A stretch of 64,000 nt of DNA, taken from contig NZ_JBBMXV010000001.1 of assembly GCF_037996645.1 (NCBI RefSeq), positions 128,168-192,167 on the forward strand, written 5' to 3'. The position numbers were made by a program, and so were the translations under genes. Origin of the DNA: Halalkalicoccus tibetensis (GTDB taxonomy: Archaea; Halobacteriota; Halobacteria; Halobacteriales; Halalkalicoccaceae). Of the stretch, positions 31,878 through 39,918 are shown one piece after another (position 1 is the stretch's first letter; each line of letters begins with the position of its first letter). Below the pieces are notes generated by a model. The model did no database searches. It had not been told where the DNA came from and saw nothing but the letters and a program-made list of their open reading frames with translations.

Positions 31878-32741
31878 CTATCGGTTCAGGTACTCCCGTA
31901 GCGTCAGCAGGTCGTCCTCGCTGGCCCCGAACGCCCCGATGTCGTTGTCCCGTGTGGTGTTGTCGAACTCCAGCGAGCGGGCCTGGTCGGCCCCGAAGGG
32001 GACGAACGGGAGCGGACCGATCGCCGTCGCCCCCAGCTTCGCAAGCGCCATCGGGATGGGAACGACCGTCACCGATCCACGGACGAGCTTCGCCACCTGG
32101 GCGAGGGTCAGCACCTCCGGGCCGCCGATCTCGTATACCTCGCCGGCGTGTCGCTCGTCCTCGACCGTATCGGCGAGCATCGGCGCGAGGTCTCCGACGT
32201 AGACGGGCTGGAAGGCCGTCCGTCCGCCCCCGGGAAGCGGTGCGAGCACCGGCGGCGTGACCTTCCGGGTGAAGTCGACGAACTCCCCGCCGTCGCCGAA
32301 CACCACCGAGGGCCGGACGATCGTCCAGTCGAGCGCCGACTCCCGGACGACCGCCTCGGCCTTCCCCTTCGCGCGGATGTACTCGGTCGGCCCGTCGGGA
32401 TCGGCTCCGAGCGCACTCATCTGGACGATCCGCTCGACGCCGGCGTCGGTCGCCTCGCTCACGACGTTCCTGGTCCCGCCGAGGTGGACCGACTCGTGGG
32501 TCTTCTCGCCCTTCGGCTCGAACAGCGGCGAGAGCGCGACGAGGTTCACCACGGCGTCCTGGCCCGCGAAGTCGAGCGTCCCCCGGTCGGTCACGTCGCC
32601 CTCCACGACCTCGACGCCCGCGGGCAGTCCGCTCGCGTCCGGCGAGCGCGCGAGCGCGGTCACGTCGTGGCCCCGCTCGTCCAACTCGGCACACAGGTAT
32701 CGCCCGATGAAACCCGTCCCGCCGGTCACGAGAACCTTCAT
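31878..32741 (-). CDS. NDUFA9-like NAD(P)-binding epimerase/dehydratase-fold protein
   Basis: A 287-residue atypical short-chain dehydrogenase. The Rossmann motif is VLVTGGTGFIGRYL, with VEGDVTDRGTL, a VVNLVALSP strand, and SALGADPDGPTEYIRAKGKAEAVVRES carrying an atypical Y-x3-K. Proteins of this type in haloarchaea are annotated as complex I NDUFA9-family; they bind NAD(P)H, and the substrate is unknown. It is separated from cofC by 60 bases on the same strand. Confidence 0.85.
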   Translation of the reverse strand: MKVLVTGGTGFIGRYLCAELDERGHDVTALARSPDASGLPAGVEVVEGDVTDRGTLDFAGQDAVVNLVALSPLFEPKGEKTHESVHLGGTRNVVSEATDAGVERIVQMSALGADPDGPTEYIRAKGKAEAVVRESALDWTIVRPSVVFGDGGEFVDFTRKVTPPVLAPLPGGGRTAFQPVYVGDLAPMLADTVEDERHAGEVYEIGGPEVLTLAQVAKLVRGSVTVVPIPMALAKLGATAIGPLPFVPFGADQARSLEFDNTTRDNDIGAFGASEDDLLTLREYLNR

Positions 32742-32839
32742 ATCCCTACGTAGCGCTCGGCCCGCCGTAAAACTACCCCCCGTCGGCGCGTCGCCGACGG
32801 ATCCGAAGGTGGTAATGGGGTCCTGAGCGAACCCCCGCC

Positions 32840-33421
32840 ATGCTCGTCACGCTCGAGGGGCTCGACGGCAGCGGCAAGACCACCGTCCACGAGGCCCTCT
32901 CGGATACGCATCCGGATGCCACCCTCACCCGCGAGCCGACCGACTCGTGGTACGGCGAGGCCGTCTCGCGCTCGATCGCCGACGACGACGCCGACCCGCT
33001 CGCCGAACTGTTCCTCTACACCGCCGACCACGCCGACCACCTCTCGCGGGTCGTCCGACCCGCGCTCGAAGCGGATCGGCTGGTGATCTCCGATCGCTAC
33101 TCCGACTCGCGCTACGCCTACCAGGGGGCCGCGCTGGAGGGCGTGATCGACCGCCCGCTGGAGTACGTCCGCGGGGTTCACGCGCCGTTCACCCGCCCGC
33201 CCGATCTGACGATCTACCTCGACGTCGAGCCCGAGACGGGCGCGCGGCGCAGCGGCGCGACGAACAAGTTCGAGCAGTCGGCGTACCTCGAACGGGTCCG
33301 CGAGAACTACGAACGGCTGATCGAGGCGGAGCCGGGGCGGTTCGTCCGGGTCGACGCGAGCCGATCGCCAGAAGCCGTGATCGAGCGGGTCGAGGGCGCG
33401 ATCTCCGATCGGCTGGATTAG
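32840..33421 (+). CDS. tmk: Thymidylate kinase
   Basis: A 193-residue dTMP kinase for dTTP synthesis. The P-loop is [11 protein letters not shown], the LID/DRX-type motif is [16 protein letters not shown], and the substrate-binding [11 protein letters not shown] and [12 protein letters not shown] are present. The length is normal for archaeal enzymes. It ends with TAG overlapping by four bases (TTAG) the stop of the small membrane protein gene on the opposite strand. Confidence 0.95.
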   Translation: MLVTLEGLDGSGKTTVHEALSDTHPDATLTREPTDSWYGEAVSRSIADDDADPLAELFLYTADHADHLSRVVRPALEADRLVISDRYSDSRYAYQGAALEGVIDRPLEYVRGVHAPFTRPPDLTIYLDVEPETGARRSGATNKFEQSAYLERVRENYERLIEAEPGRFVRVDASRSPEAVIERVEGAISDRLD

Positions 33422-33726
33422 CGTCTCGCGGCCTCGACCTCCTCGGGGGTGGGCATCCAGAACAGATCGATCGCGAAGCCAAGCAGCAGCGGCAGCAGGA
33501 TCGCCACCAGCATCACGGTCTGGCGGTCGACCCCGCCGAAGATCGGCAGCTGGCCGAGAAAGAGCAGCGAGACCGCGAGCGCGACGGGTACCAGCACCAG
33601 CGAGAAGACCACCATCCCGCCGCGGGTGTCGAGGCGCAGCCGGAAGAACCGAACGAGGATCGACGCGATCACGGTGTGGACCCCGACGATGAACGCCAGG
33701 CCGACGACCGTCCCGAGGCTGAGCAT
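33418..33726 (-). CDS. Small membrane protein, three helices
   Basis: A 102-residue membrane protein with predicted helices at about residues 5-25 ([19 protein letters not shown]), 37-60 ([25 protein letters not shown]) and 70-90 ([21 protein letters not shown]), and a short hydrophilic tail ([11 protein letters not shown]). The domain is not recognised. It lies divergently from the E1-alpha gene with a 71-base spacer and convergently with tmk. Confidence 0.7.
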   Translation of the reverse strand: MLSLGTVVGLAFIVGVHTVIASILVRFFRLRLDTRGGMVVFSLVLVPVALAVSLLFLGQLPIFGGVDRQTVMLVAILLPLLLGFAIDLFWMPTPEEVEAARR

Positions 33727-33797
33727 GGGGGCGGTAGGCGGGCCGCACCCTTTTCGGTATCGGAATCGCTTTGCCCTCCCCGGGAGTCGGGCCGGCC

Positions 33798-34832
33798 ATG
33801 TACCGCGTCATCGACGAACACCCGCTCTCCGCGGCCGGCGTCGACGAGGAGCGCGCCCGGGCGCTCTATCGCGACATGGTCCGGGCGCGGCGCTTCGACG
33901 AGCGCGCGATCGCGCTCCAGCGCCGGGGCTGGATGAGCGGCTACCCGCCCTTCGCCGGCCAGGAGGCCTCGCAGGTCGGCGCGGCCCACGCCATGGACGA
34001 GTCCGACTGGCTCGTCCCGACCTACCGCCAGAACGCCGCCCAGATAGCTAGAGGAGTCCCGATGAGCGACCTGCTTCGCTTTCGGCGGGGCCACCCCGAG
34101 TTCGCCTCGGGCTACGACCGCCCGACCCTCCCCCAGACGGTGCCGATCGCCTCCCAGATCCCCCACGCCGCCGGGCTGGGGATGGCGATGAACTACCGGG
34201 ACGACGACGCGGCCGCGATCTGCTGTTTCGGCGACGGCGCGACCAGCGAGGGCGACTTCCACGAGGGGCTCAACTTCGCGGGCGTCTTCGAGACGCCGAC
34301 GGTCTTCCTCTGTGAGAACAACGGCTGGGCGATCTCGATGCCCAGGGAACGCCAGACCGCGAGCGAGTCGATCGCGATCAAGGCCGACGCCTACGGGATC
34401 ACCGGGGTGCAGGTCGACGGCAACGACCCGCTGGCCGTCCGCGCGGTCGTGCGCGAGGCGCTCTCGATGGCGCGTTCGGGCGAGCCGGTCCTGATCGAGA
34501 GCCTCACCTACCGGCGGGGTGCCCACACGACCAGCGACGACCCCTCGCGCTACCGCGACGGGGACACAGAGGACCTCCCCGAGTGGCGGACCGCCGACCC
34601 TCTCGAGCGCTACGAGACCTACCTCCGCGAGGAGGGTGCCCTCGACGACGATCACGTCGAGACGATCGAGGCGGAGGCCGACGAGGAGCTCACGAGGGCC
34701 GTCGAACGCGCCGAGTCGGGCGCCGAGGCCCGCCCCGAGGAGGTCTTCGACTCGGTCTACGAGGAGCTCCCGCCGCGTTTGGTCCGCCAGCGCGAGCGGG
34801 CGCTCGAACGCGCCGAACGGGAGGAGAACTAA
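33798..34832 (+). CDS. TPP-dependent 2-oxoacid dehydrogenase E1 alpha subunit, orphan
   Basis: A 344-residue E1-alpha of the pyruvate/branched-chain 2-oxoacid dehydrogenase type. The thiamine-diphosphate motif is GDGATSEGDFHEGLNFAGVFETPTVFLCENN (GDG...NN). The N-terminal part contains GYPPFAGQEASQVGAAHAM, and the phosphorylation-loop region is YRRGAHTTSDDPSRYRD. No E1-beta, E2 or E3 genes are adjacent, so the partner must be elsewhere. The final 60 residues are a charged helical extension. The TAA stop overlaps the next gene on the opposite strand by four bases. Confidence 0.9.
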   Translation: MYRVIDEHPLSAAGVDEERARALYRDMVRARRFDERAIALQRRGWMSGYPPFAGQEASQVGAAHAMDESDWLVPTYRQNAAQIARGVPMSDLLRFRRGHPEFASGYDRPTLPQTVPIASQIPHAAGLGMAMNYRDDDAAAICCFGDGATSEGDFHEGLNFAGVFETPTVFLCENNGWAISMPRERQTASESIAIKADAYGITGVQVDGNDPLAVRAVVREALSMARSGEPVLIESLTYRRGAHTTSDDPSRYRDGDTEDLPEWRTADPLERYETYLREEGALDDDHVETIEAEADEELTRAVERAESGAEARPEEVFDSVYEELPPRLVRQRERALERAEREEN

Positions 34833-35059
34833 TCGAGCGAGATGTAGGTCTTGGTGCTCTCGACGCCGTCGAGCTCCTGGAGCTCCGAGGAGGCCGTATG
34901 GAGCACGTCGTAGACCTCCTCGGTGTCGACCTCCGCGATGAGGTCGTAGTCCCCGGCGACGATGTGGGCCTCGGAGATCGACGCGATCCCGCGGGCGGAG
35001 TCGACCATCGCTTCGGCCTTCCCGGCTCCCGTCTTCACCATGACGAACGCGTGAACCAT
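34829..35059 (-). CDS. Stand-alone Lrp/AsnC ligand-binding (RAM) domain protein
   Basis: A 76-residue protein that contains only the effector-binding domain of Lrp/AsnC regulators: VHAFVMVKTGAGKAEAMVDSARGIASISEAHIVAGDYDLIAEV and VLHTASSELQELDGVESTKTYISL. No helix-turn-helix is present. Such domains oligomerise and bind amino acids. A close paralogue is encoded at 42603-42833. It overlaps the E1-alpha stop by four bases (CTAA). Partnering with full-length Lrp proteins is an inference. Confidence 0.85.
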   Translation of the reverse strand: MVHAFVMVKTGAGKAEAMVDSARGIASISEAHIVAGDYDLIAEVDTEEVYDVLHTASSELQELDGVESTKTYISLD

Positions 35060-35201
35060 TGTCTCTGAGGTACGTTACCATTGAACAAAAGCTTTGCCCG
35101 TATCCCGATCGGCGGGCACGGTCGGGGCGGGGACCGACCGTCGACGTCGGTCGCCACAGGCTGGCGACCGGCGGGATCGCTCCTCGACCCGTGTTACCGG
35201 T

Positions 35202-36674
35202 TCAGAGGCCGCTCTCCTCGAGGATCCGCCGGCCGGACTCCACGAGCTGGTCCTGGTTGTCGCGGGCGGTCGCGTTGCAGAGCTCGCCGTCGCGCTTGAC
35301 GACCTCGCCGTCGACGAGCACCGTGTCGACGTTGTCGATCCCCGCCTGGAGGACGACCGTCTCGATCGGGTCGTGGACGGGCGTCGTGTTGACGTCGTCG
35401 GCCCCGATCAGGGTGACGTCGGCGCGCTTGCCCGGCGTCAGCGAGCCGATCTCGTCCGCGAGCCCGAGCGCGCGGGCGCCCTCGATGGTCGCGAGCTCGA
35501 GGGCGTCGCGCGCGCTGAGCGAGATCTCCTCGACCTGCCCGCCGGCGTCGACGGTCGGCTGGTTGTCGAGCGCGCGCTGGGTCTGGAGGCCGAAGCGCGT
35601 CTGGGTGAACATGTCGCCGCTGACGGCCGAGACGATGTCGACGCCGATCGAGGGGATCCCCCCGCCGTCGATGGTCTCCCGGAGCGCCGGCATGCCCATC
35701 CCCATCTGCATCTCGACCTCGGGCGTGATCGACACCGATCCGCCCGAATCGCCGATGAGCGCGAACTCCTCGTCGGTGAGCCGGTTGGCGTGGACGTAGT
35801 TCAGGTCGTCGCCGAGCAGGTCGAGCTCCTCGAGCGTCTCGACGCCGCCCGGTCCGAGCGAGCCGATATGCATCGACGCGGGGATCCCGAGCTCGCGGGC
35901 GAGCTCGATGTCCTGGGTGACGACCTCGTCGGTCGAGTAGTCGGGTCCGCGGATCCCCATCGACAGCGTGAGCAGCCCGTCGTTCGCGGGGAATCGCTCG
36001 TCGTGGAGCCGCCGGATGTCGTCGGGATGGGGCTCGGTGGACTCCTCCCACCAGGTAGCGCTGTCGTCGCCGGGCTGGCCGTGGGCGAACACCGCCCGGA
36101 TGCCGGCGTCCTCGAGCCCGTCGATCGCGCGGTCGGTGTGGTCGGGCGAGTTCGCGATGTGGAACCAGTCGAGGATCGTCGTCGTCCCGGCGTTGAGCTG
36201 CTCGACCCCCCCGAAAAGGTTGCCCAGATAGGCGTCCTCGGGCGTGTAGTGGCTGCTGATCTCCCCGAGCATCGTATCGAGGTACTCGAGGAACGACCAG
36301 TCGCCGGCGACGCCCCGAACCCCGGCCTGCCAGGCGTGGAGATGCGTGTTGACGAAGCCCGGCACGACGATCGAGTCGCCGGCGTCGATGACCTCGTCGG
36401 CCGAGGCGTCGATCGCGTGGTCGATCCGCTCGATCCGGCCGTCCTCGACGAGCACGTCGGCGTCGTGGAGCACGCCGATGTCGGGGTCGACCGTCACGAC
36501 CGTCCCGTTCTCGATCAGGGTACGGCCCCCCGAGGACGCCGTGGAGTCCGCCTCGTGACCCTCCGCAGCGGCAGCACCCGCAGGGACGAACGACAGCGCC
36601 GCCAGCGCGGAGCCCGTCCCCTTGAGGTAGTTACGTCGCGATACGCCCGTCTCGGTCCCGTCGTCGTCTCTCAT
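35202..36674 (-). CDS. Tat-exported amidohydrolase (cytosine-deaminase/SAH-deaminase-like)
   Basis: A 490-residue amidohydrolase with a twin-arginine signal (VSRRNYLKGTGSALAALSFVPAGAAAA). After about residue 50 a beta-sandwich edge (IENGTVVTVDPDIGVLHDADVLVEDGRIERI) leads to the barrel with the metal motif THLHAWQ (HxH), further ligand histidines in SMHIG and VHANR, and Asp in SIGVDIVS. The C-terminal LTPGKRADVTLIG closes the composite domain. Extracellular location is unusual for deaminases and suggests processing of an external purine, triazine or amide compound; the substrate is unknown. Confidence 0.85.
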   Translation of the reverse strand: MRDDDGTETGVSRRNYLKGTGSALAALSFVPAGAAAAEGHEADSTASSGGRTLIENGTVVTVDPDIGVLHDADVLVEDGRIERIDHAIDASADEVIDAGDSIVVPGFVNTHLHAWQAGVRGVAGDWSFLEYLDTMLGEISSHYTPEDAYLGNLFGGVEQLNAGTTTILDWFHIANSPDHTDRAIDGLEDAGIRAVFAHGQPGDDSATWWEESTEPHPDDIRRLHDERFPANDGLLTLSMGIRGPDYSTDEVVTQDIELARELGIPASMHIGSLGPGGVETLEELDLLGDDLNYVHANRLTDEEFALIGDSGGSVSITPEVEMQMGMGMPALRETIDGGGIPSIGVDIVSAVSGDMFTQTRFGLQTQRALDNQPTVDAGGQVEEISLSARDALELATIEGARALGLADEIGSLTPGKRADVTLIGADDVNTTPVHDPIETVVLQAGIDNVDTVLVDGEVVKRDGELCNATARDNQDQLVESGRRILEESGL

Positions 36675-36824
36675 CGTGCGATTCGAGGTTCGGGCCGGAC
36701 GGGAATGGGAGTTCGTTCGGCACATACCAAACCCGGCCCGAGCGCCGAGCCGTCCCGCCACACGGACGTCGGCGTGGGCGACGGATCGACGGAAGAAGGG
36801 TGAAGGGTCCGTTCTGGCGGGGAG

Positions 36825-37583
36825 TCAGTCGTCGCCGATCGCGGCGGCGGGCGGGGTCGGTTCGCCCTCCTCGGCCCCGGCGAACGTCGTGGCGAGCCAC
36901 GCCTCGGCACGGGTGAGGCGGTACTGGAGCGTCGAGGTCGCGATCCCCTCGGCCTCCGCGATCTCCTGGATCGAGGCCCGACGGGGCGTCTCGTAGTAGC
37001 CGTGATCGACGGCCAGCTCCAGGGCTTCGCGCTGTTCGTACGGGAGGTCGGTTCGGCTCGGCTTCGCTCCCGTCCACTCGGGGGAGGGGCTCAGGCGCTC
37101 GAACTCGAGGGAGAGCCCATCGCGGAGGTTGCCGTCGATCTCGTCGTGGATCGCGCTCATCGCCGCGTCGTCGTCGGCGAGGATCCGCCAGCGGTACTCG
37201 TTGCCGTGCTGTTCGGCCCGACAGAGGACGCCGTCCCCGAGGTGTTTCGCCGCGAGGTAGGGAATCGAGCGACAGCCCTCGCCCTCCGACTGTCGGGAGT
37301 AGATGCGGCGCCTCGTCGGCCGACGGGCGAGGACCTCGTGGCTCCAATCGACCGGACAGCCACCCATCCCCCGGAGGCTCGAACAGCGCGCGAGCCCCCG
37401 GAGCTGCTCGTCGTACGCCGCGAGCGCCTCCGCCGGGCCGGTGACCTCGTCGACCCGCCAGGTCGTCTCGCGCGTCGCGTGACAGGAGGTCGTCCGCGCG
37501 TAGAGCCCGGGGTTCTCGATGAAGACGTCCATCACGTGGTCCACCCCTTCTCGATACGTGACCGTGAATGCGAATTCCTGCAT
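36825..37583 (-). CDS. HTH-10 (Bat-type) transcriptional regulator
   Basis: A 252-residue regulator. The N-terminal 170 residues form a sensor-like domain containing five cysteines (TSCHATR, ARCSSLRGMGGCP, EGCRS, VLCRA), and the C-terminal LPYEQREALELAVDHGYYETPRRASIQEIAEAEGIATSTLQYRLTRAE is the haloarchaeal HTH-10 domain found in Bat (bacterio-opsin activator). Cysteine enrichment hints at redox or metal sensing (inference). It lies 150 bases upstream of the amidohydrolase gene on the same strand, so that gene is a candidate target. Confidence 0.87.
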   Translation of the reverse strand: MQEFAFTVTYREGVDHVMDVFIENPGLYARTTSCHATRETTWRVDEVTGPAEALAAYDEQLRGLARCSSLRGMGGCPVDWSHEVLARRPTRRRIYSRQSEGEGCRSIPYLAAKHLGDGVLCRAEQHGNEYRWRILADDDAAMSAIHDEIDGNLRDGLSLEFERLSPSPEWTGAKPSRTDLPYEQREALELAVDHGYYETPRRASIQEIAEAEGIATSTLQYRLTRAEAWLATTFAGAEEGEPTPPAAAIGDD

Positions 37584-37678
37584 GGATCCTGTGTCGTGAT
37601 CGGGCCGGCCCGATCGTCTCGTGAGTCCGTTCGCGGTTCGTTCCGCCGTGTCGCCCGTCGATCGGCCCGAGTAGGGAG

Positions 37679-38086
37679 TTACTGTCGCCAGGCACGCCGG
37701 AGGAAGGAGACCGCGGCCCCCAGCATCGCGCCGTTCTTGATGAAGTGGTTCAGCTCGTTCTGCTTCCGTTCGTCGGGCGCGTTCCAGAAGTCGTGCATCG
37801 TCGGGGTCACCGCCGTGAAGAACGCCGCGACGGCGCCCGTCGCGAGCTTCGGGAACCGCCAGAGGACGATCCCGATGCTGCCGAACGCGAGCATCCCGCT
37901 TGAGACGGGGACCAGGTAGTCGGCGTACTTGACGTCCTTCGAGTCCGCGTAGGCGATCTGTCCCTCCATACCCCGGAAGCTGTTGATCGCCGCGGCGGCC
38001 AACATGCCGCCGAACAACAGCCGTCCGAGCGCCGAGGGCGGGTTCCGGCCGGCCGGGGGCCGATTCGATGCGTCCGTATCACTCAT
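37679..38086 (-). CDS. DoxX family membrane protein
   Basis: A 135-residue DoxX/CatD-like membrane protein with four hydrophobic segments: RLLFGGMLAAAAINSFRGM, YLVPVSSGMLAFGSIGIVLWRF, LATGAVAAFFTAVTPTMHDFW and FIKNGAMLGAAVSFL. The motif FFTAVTPTMHDFW is typical of the family. It is divergent from the ring-cleaving dioxygenase-like gene and shares its promoter region. The pairing recalls the DoxX/catechol-dioxygenase pair CatD-CatE of Bacillus, which protects against catechol and quinones. The ATG at 38086 lies about 27 nt from the shared TATA element. Confidence 0.85.
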   Translation of the reverse strand: MSDTDASNRPPAGRNPPSALGRLLFGGMLAAAAINSFRGMEGQIAYADSKDVKYADYLVPVSSGMLAFGSIGIVLWRFPKLATGAVAAFFTAVTPTMHDFWNAPDERKQNELNHFIKNGAMLGAAVSFLRRAWRQ

Positions 38087-38105
38087 GCCCACTTCTATGG
38101 GCGGT

Positions 38106-38133
38106 AGCTATTTATAGATTTACCACTTGGTAA
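38106..38133. promoter_or_regulatory. Shared TATA element and TetR-type operator between doxX and dioxygenase genes
   Basis: The self-complementary TATA-like CTATTTATAG (38108-38117) has its centre 26.5 bases from the DoxX start on the left and 32.5 bases from the dioxygenase start on the right. Immediately downstream, on the dioxygenase side, lies the inverted repeat TTACCA-CT-TGGTAA (38120-38133), and then a ribosome-binding-like GGAGTGAT before ATG 38145. The same repeat core occurs again at 39838-39849. Confidence 0.6.
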
Positions 38134-38144
38134 GGAGTGATATC

Positions 38145-39092
38145 ATGGGACAGATCAACGGCCTACACCACGTGACCGCGTTCGCGAGCGATCCACAGGC
38201 GAACCTGGATTTCTTCCGGAAGGTACTGGGTCTTCGGTTCGTCAAGCGGACCGTCCGCTTCGACATCCCCGAGGAGATCTATCACCTCTATTACGGCGAT
38301 GAAGTGGGCTCGGCCGGATCGATCGTGACGTTCTTCCCGGTCACCGACATGCCCGAGGGAAGCGTCGGGAAGGGGCAGCTCAGCGCGGCGGGGCTGGTCA
38401 TCCCCGAGGGGTCGGTCGACTACTGGACCGACCGGTTCGAGGAGCACGACGTCGAACACGTCGTCGAGGAACGGTTCGACGAGACCGCCATCGGCTTCAC
38501 CGACCCCGACGGAACCCCCTTCGAGCTCGTCACCGGCGAGTCCGACATCGAGGCGTGGGACGACGGCCCGGTCCCCGCCGAACACGGGATCCAGGGTCTC
38601 CACAGCGTGACGGTCCACTCGAACGACCCCGCCGGGAGTTTCCGGGCGCTGGAGGCCATGGACTGGGATCGGGTCGGGCGCCACGACGAGCCACAGGCCG
38701 GCGACCGTGTCCGGTTCCAGGCGCCCGGCGACGGTCAGGGTGCGGAGTTCGTCGACGTGCTGATCCGCCCGAACGCCCCCCAGGGCGTGATGGGAACGGG
38801 AACCTTCCTCCACGTCGCGTTCGACGCCGGCGAGAAGTGGGAGCAGAAGGAGTGGAGCGAGCGGTTCCGCGACGCCGACCTGATCACTACCTCCCGGAAG
38901 GACCGGGACTACTTCTGGTCGATGTACTTCACCGAGCCCGGCGGATCGGTCTTCGAGTTCGCGACCACCGGACCCGGCGTCACCCTCGACGAGGACGTCT
39001 CGGAGCTCGGCGAGAACCTCCGGGTGCCCGACTGGCTCGACGTCGACGTCGAGTACATCGACGAACAGCTGCCCGACATCACCGTCGACTGA
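38145..39092 (+). CDS. VOC-family ring-cleaving dioxygenase-like protein
   Basis: A 315-residue protein with two vicinal-oxygen-chelate modules, as in the MhqO/LinE/CatE-like extradiol dioxygenases. Module 1 is GLHHVTAFASDPQANLDFFRKVLGLRFVKRTVRF with IGFTDPDGTPFELV; module 2 is GLHSVTVHSNDPAGSFRAL and FLHVAF with FTEPGGSVFEFATTGPG. Metal ligands are expected at His in LHHV or LHSV, His in FLHV and Glu in VFEF or PFEL. In bacteria this family degrades hydroquinones or catechols. A GGAGTGAT sequence just before the ATG would be the ribosome-binding site. Confidence 0.87.
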   Translation: MGQINGLHHVTAFASDPQANLDFFRKVLGLRFVKRTVRFDIPEEIYHLYYGDEVGSAGSIVTFFPVTDMPEGSVGKGQLSAAGLVIPEGSVDYWTDRFEEHDVEHVVEERFDETAIGFTDPDGTPFELVTGESDIEAWDDGPVPAEHGIQGLHSVTVHSNDPAGSFRALEAMDWDRVGRHDEPQAGDRVRFQAPGDGQGAEFVDVLIRPNAPQGVMGTGTFLHVAFDAGEKWEQKEWSERFRDADLITTSRKDRDYFWSMYFTEPGGSVFEFATTGPGVTLDEDVSELGENLRVPDWLDVDVEYIDEQLPDITVD

Positions 39093-39118
39093 TCAAGCCA
39101 GATCCCCTCGTTCGGGCG

Positions 39119-39757
39119 TTACCGGCTCTCGATGGGGATCTCCACGCTGACGTTCGGGACGAGACGCGGGAGGACGAATCGATTGACGGCGGTACGCGCC
39201 TGCTCGGGGGCGTCCTCCTGGCCCAGCGAGATCCGACGGGCCCGCGCAGAGTGGATGACGTCGGTCAACAGCTGGGAGAACTCCATCGGGTCGACGGCCG
39301 CGAACGTCCCGTCCTCGATCCCCGCCTCGATCACGTCGGCGAGGCCGACGACCATTCCCTCGTAGTGTTGGTTGAACAGCTCCCGGTGGGTCTCGTTATG
39401 CTGGGCCTGCGAGAACAGCTCGTGATACACCGTCATGCGCTCCCAGTGGTCGAACCCGTCGATGTCGGGGCCGAATATGCACTGGTCGATCCGGATCCCG
39501 AGGTGCTCCCAGTGGTCCTCGGCGTCGACCGTGTCGTCGTCCTTGTACTGGGCGATCAGGTACTCGAGGAACGACGAGATCAGCTCGTGTTTGCTGTTGT
39601 AATGGTAGTGGATCACGGGCCGGGTCATCTCGAACTCCTCGCCGATGTCCCGCATCCGGAGGTCCGCGTAGCCGTTCTTGCTGAGCGCGCGGAAGGTCGC
39701 CTCCATGATCGCCTCCCGCGTTCCCTCCGAGGAGGGACGCCCTCCCGAACTCGTCAT
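39119..39757 (-). CDS. TetR/AcrR-type repressor
   Basis: A 212-residue TetR-type regulator. The N-terminal helix-turn-helix is REAIMEATFRALSKNGYADLRMRDIGEEFEMTRPVIHYHYNSKHELISSFLEYL. The remaining helical part is a ligand-binding domain. The TATA box GTATAAAAG on the minus strand at about 39781-39790 sits about 28 nt from the ATG at 39757, so the gene is leaderless. It lies between the DoxX/dioxygenase pair and the FAH/TatD-like operon, both of which carry the same TACCA-N2-TGGTA repeat, so it is the natural candidate to bind both sites. Ligand is unknown. Confidence 0.9.
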   Translation of the reverse strand: MTSSGGRPSSEGTREAIMEATFRALSKNGYADLRMRDIGEEFEMTRPVIHYHYNSKHELISSFLEYLIAQYKDDDTVDAEDHWEHLGIRIDQCIFGPDIDGFDHWERMTVYHELFSQAQHNETHRELFNQHYEGMVVGLADVIEAGIEDGTFAAVDPMEFSQLLTDVIHSARARRISLGQEDAPEQARTAVNRFVLPRLVPNVSVEIPIESR

Positions 39758-39837
39758 GGAGGACCAATCGCGGCTCACGCTTTTATACTAACTGTCCGTC
39801 GTCCTCCGGACCGTTTCCGCTCACGCGTCCCGAAGTC

Positions 39838-39849
39838 TACCAAGTGGTA
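39838..39849. promoter_or_regulatory. Second copy of the TACCA-N2-TGGTA operator
   Basis: TACCA-AG-TGGTA is the exact reverse complement of the 12-base core at 38121-38132 (TACCA-CT-TGGTA). It lies directly upstream of the TATA-like gagatatg (39851-39858) that would drive the FAH/TatD-like operon. A matching pair of repeats flanking a TetR gene is typical of local TetR regulons. Confidence 0.6.
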
Positions 39850-39882
39850 AGAGATATGTGCCTGTGCGTCACAGGGAGACTC

Positions 39883-39918
39883 ATGCGAACGACTACCGAC
39901 GGCGAGGGTGACCGATGA
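39883..39918 (+). CDS. Leaderless 11-codon upstream frame coupled to the FAH gene
   Basis: An ATG about 27 nt after the TATA-like gagatatg opens an 11-codon frame (MRTTTDGEGDR). Its TGA overlaps the FAH ATG as ATGA. It has the same length and arrangement as the frame before the purU-like gene. Translation is not demonstrated; the arrangement suggests re-initiation of a leaderless transcript. Confidence 0.33.
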   Translation: MRTTTDGEGDR

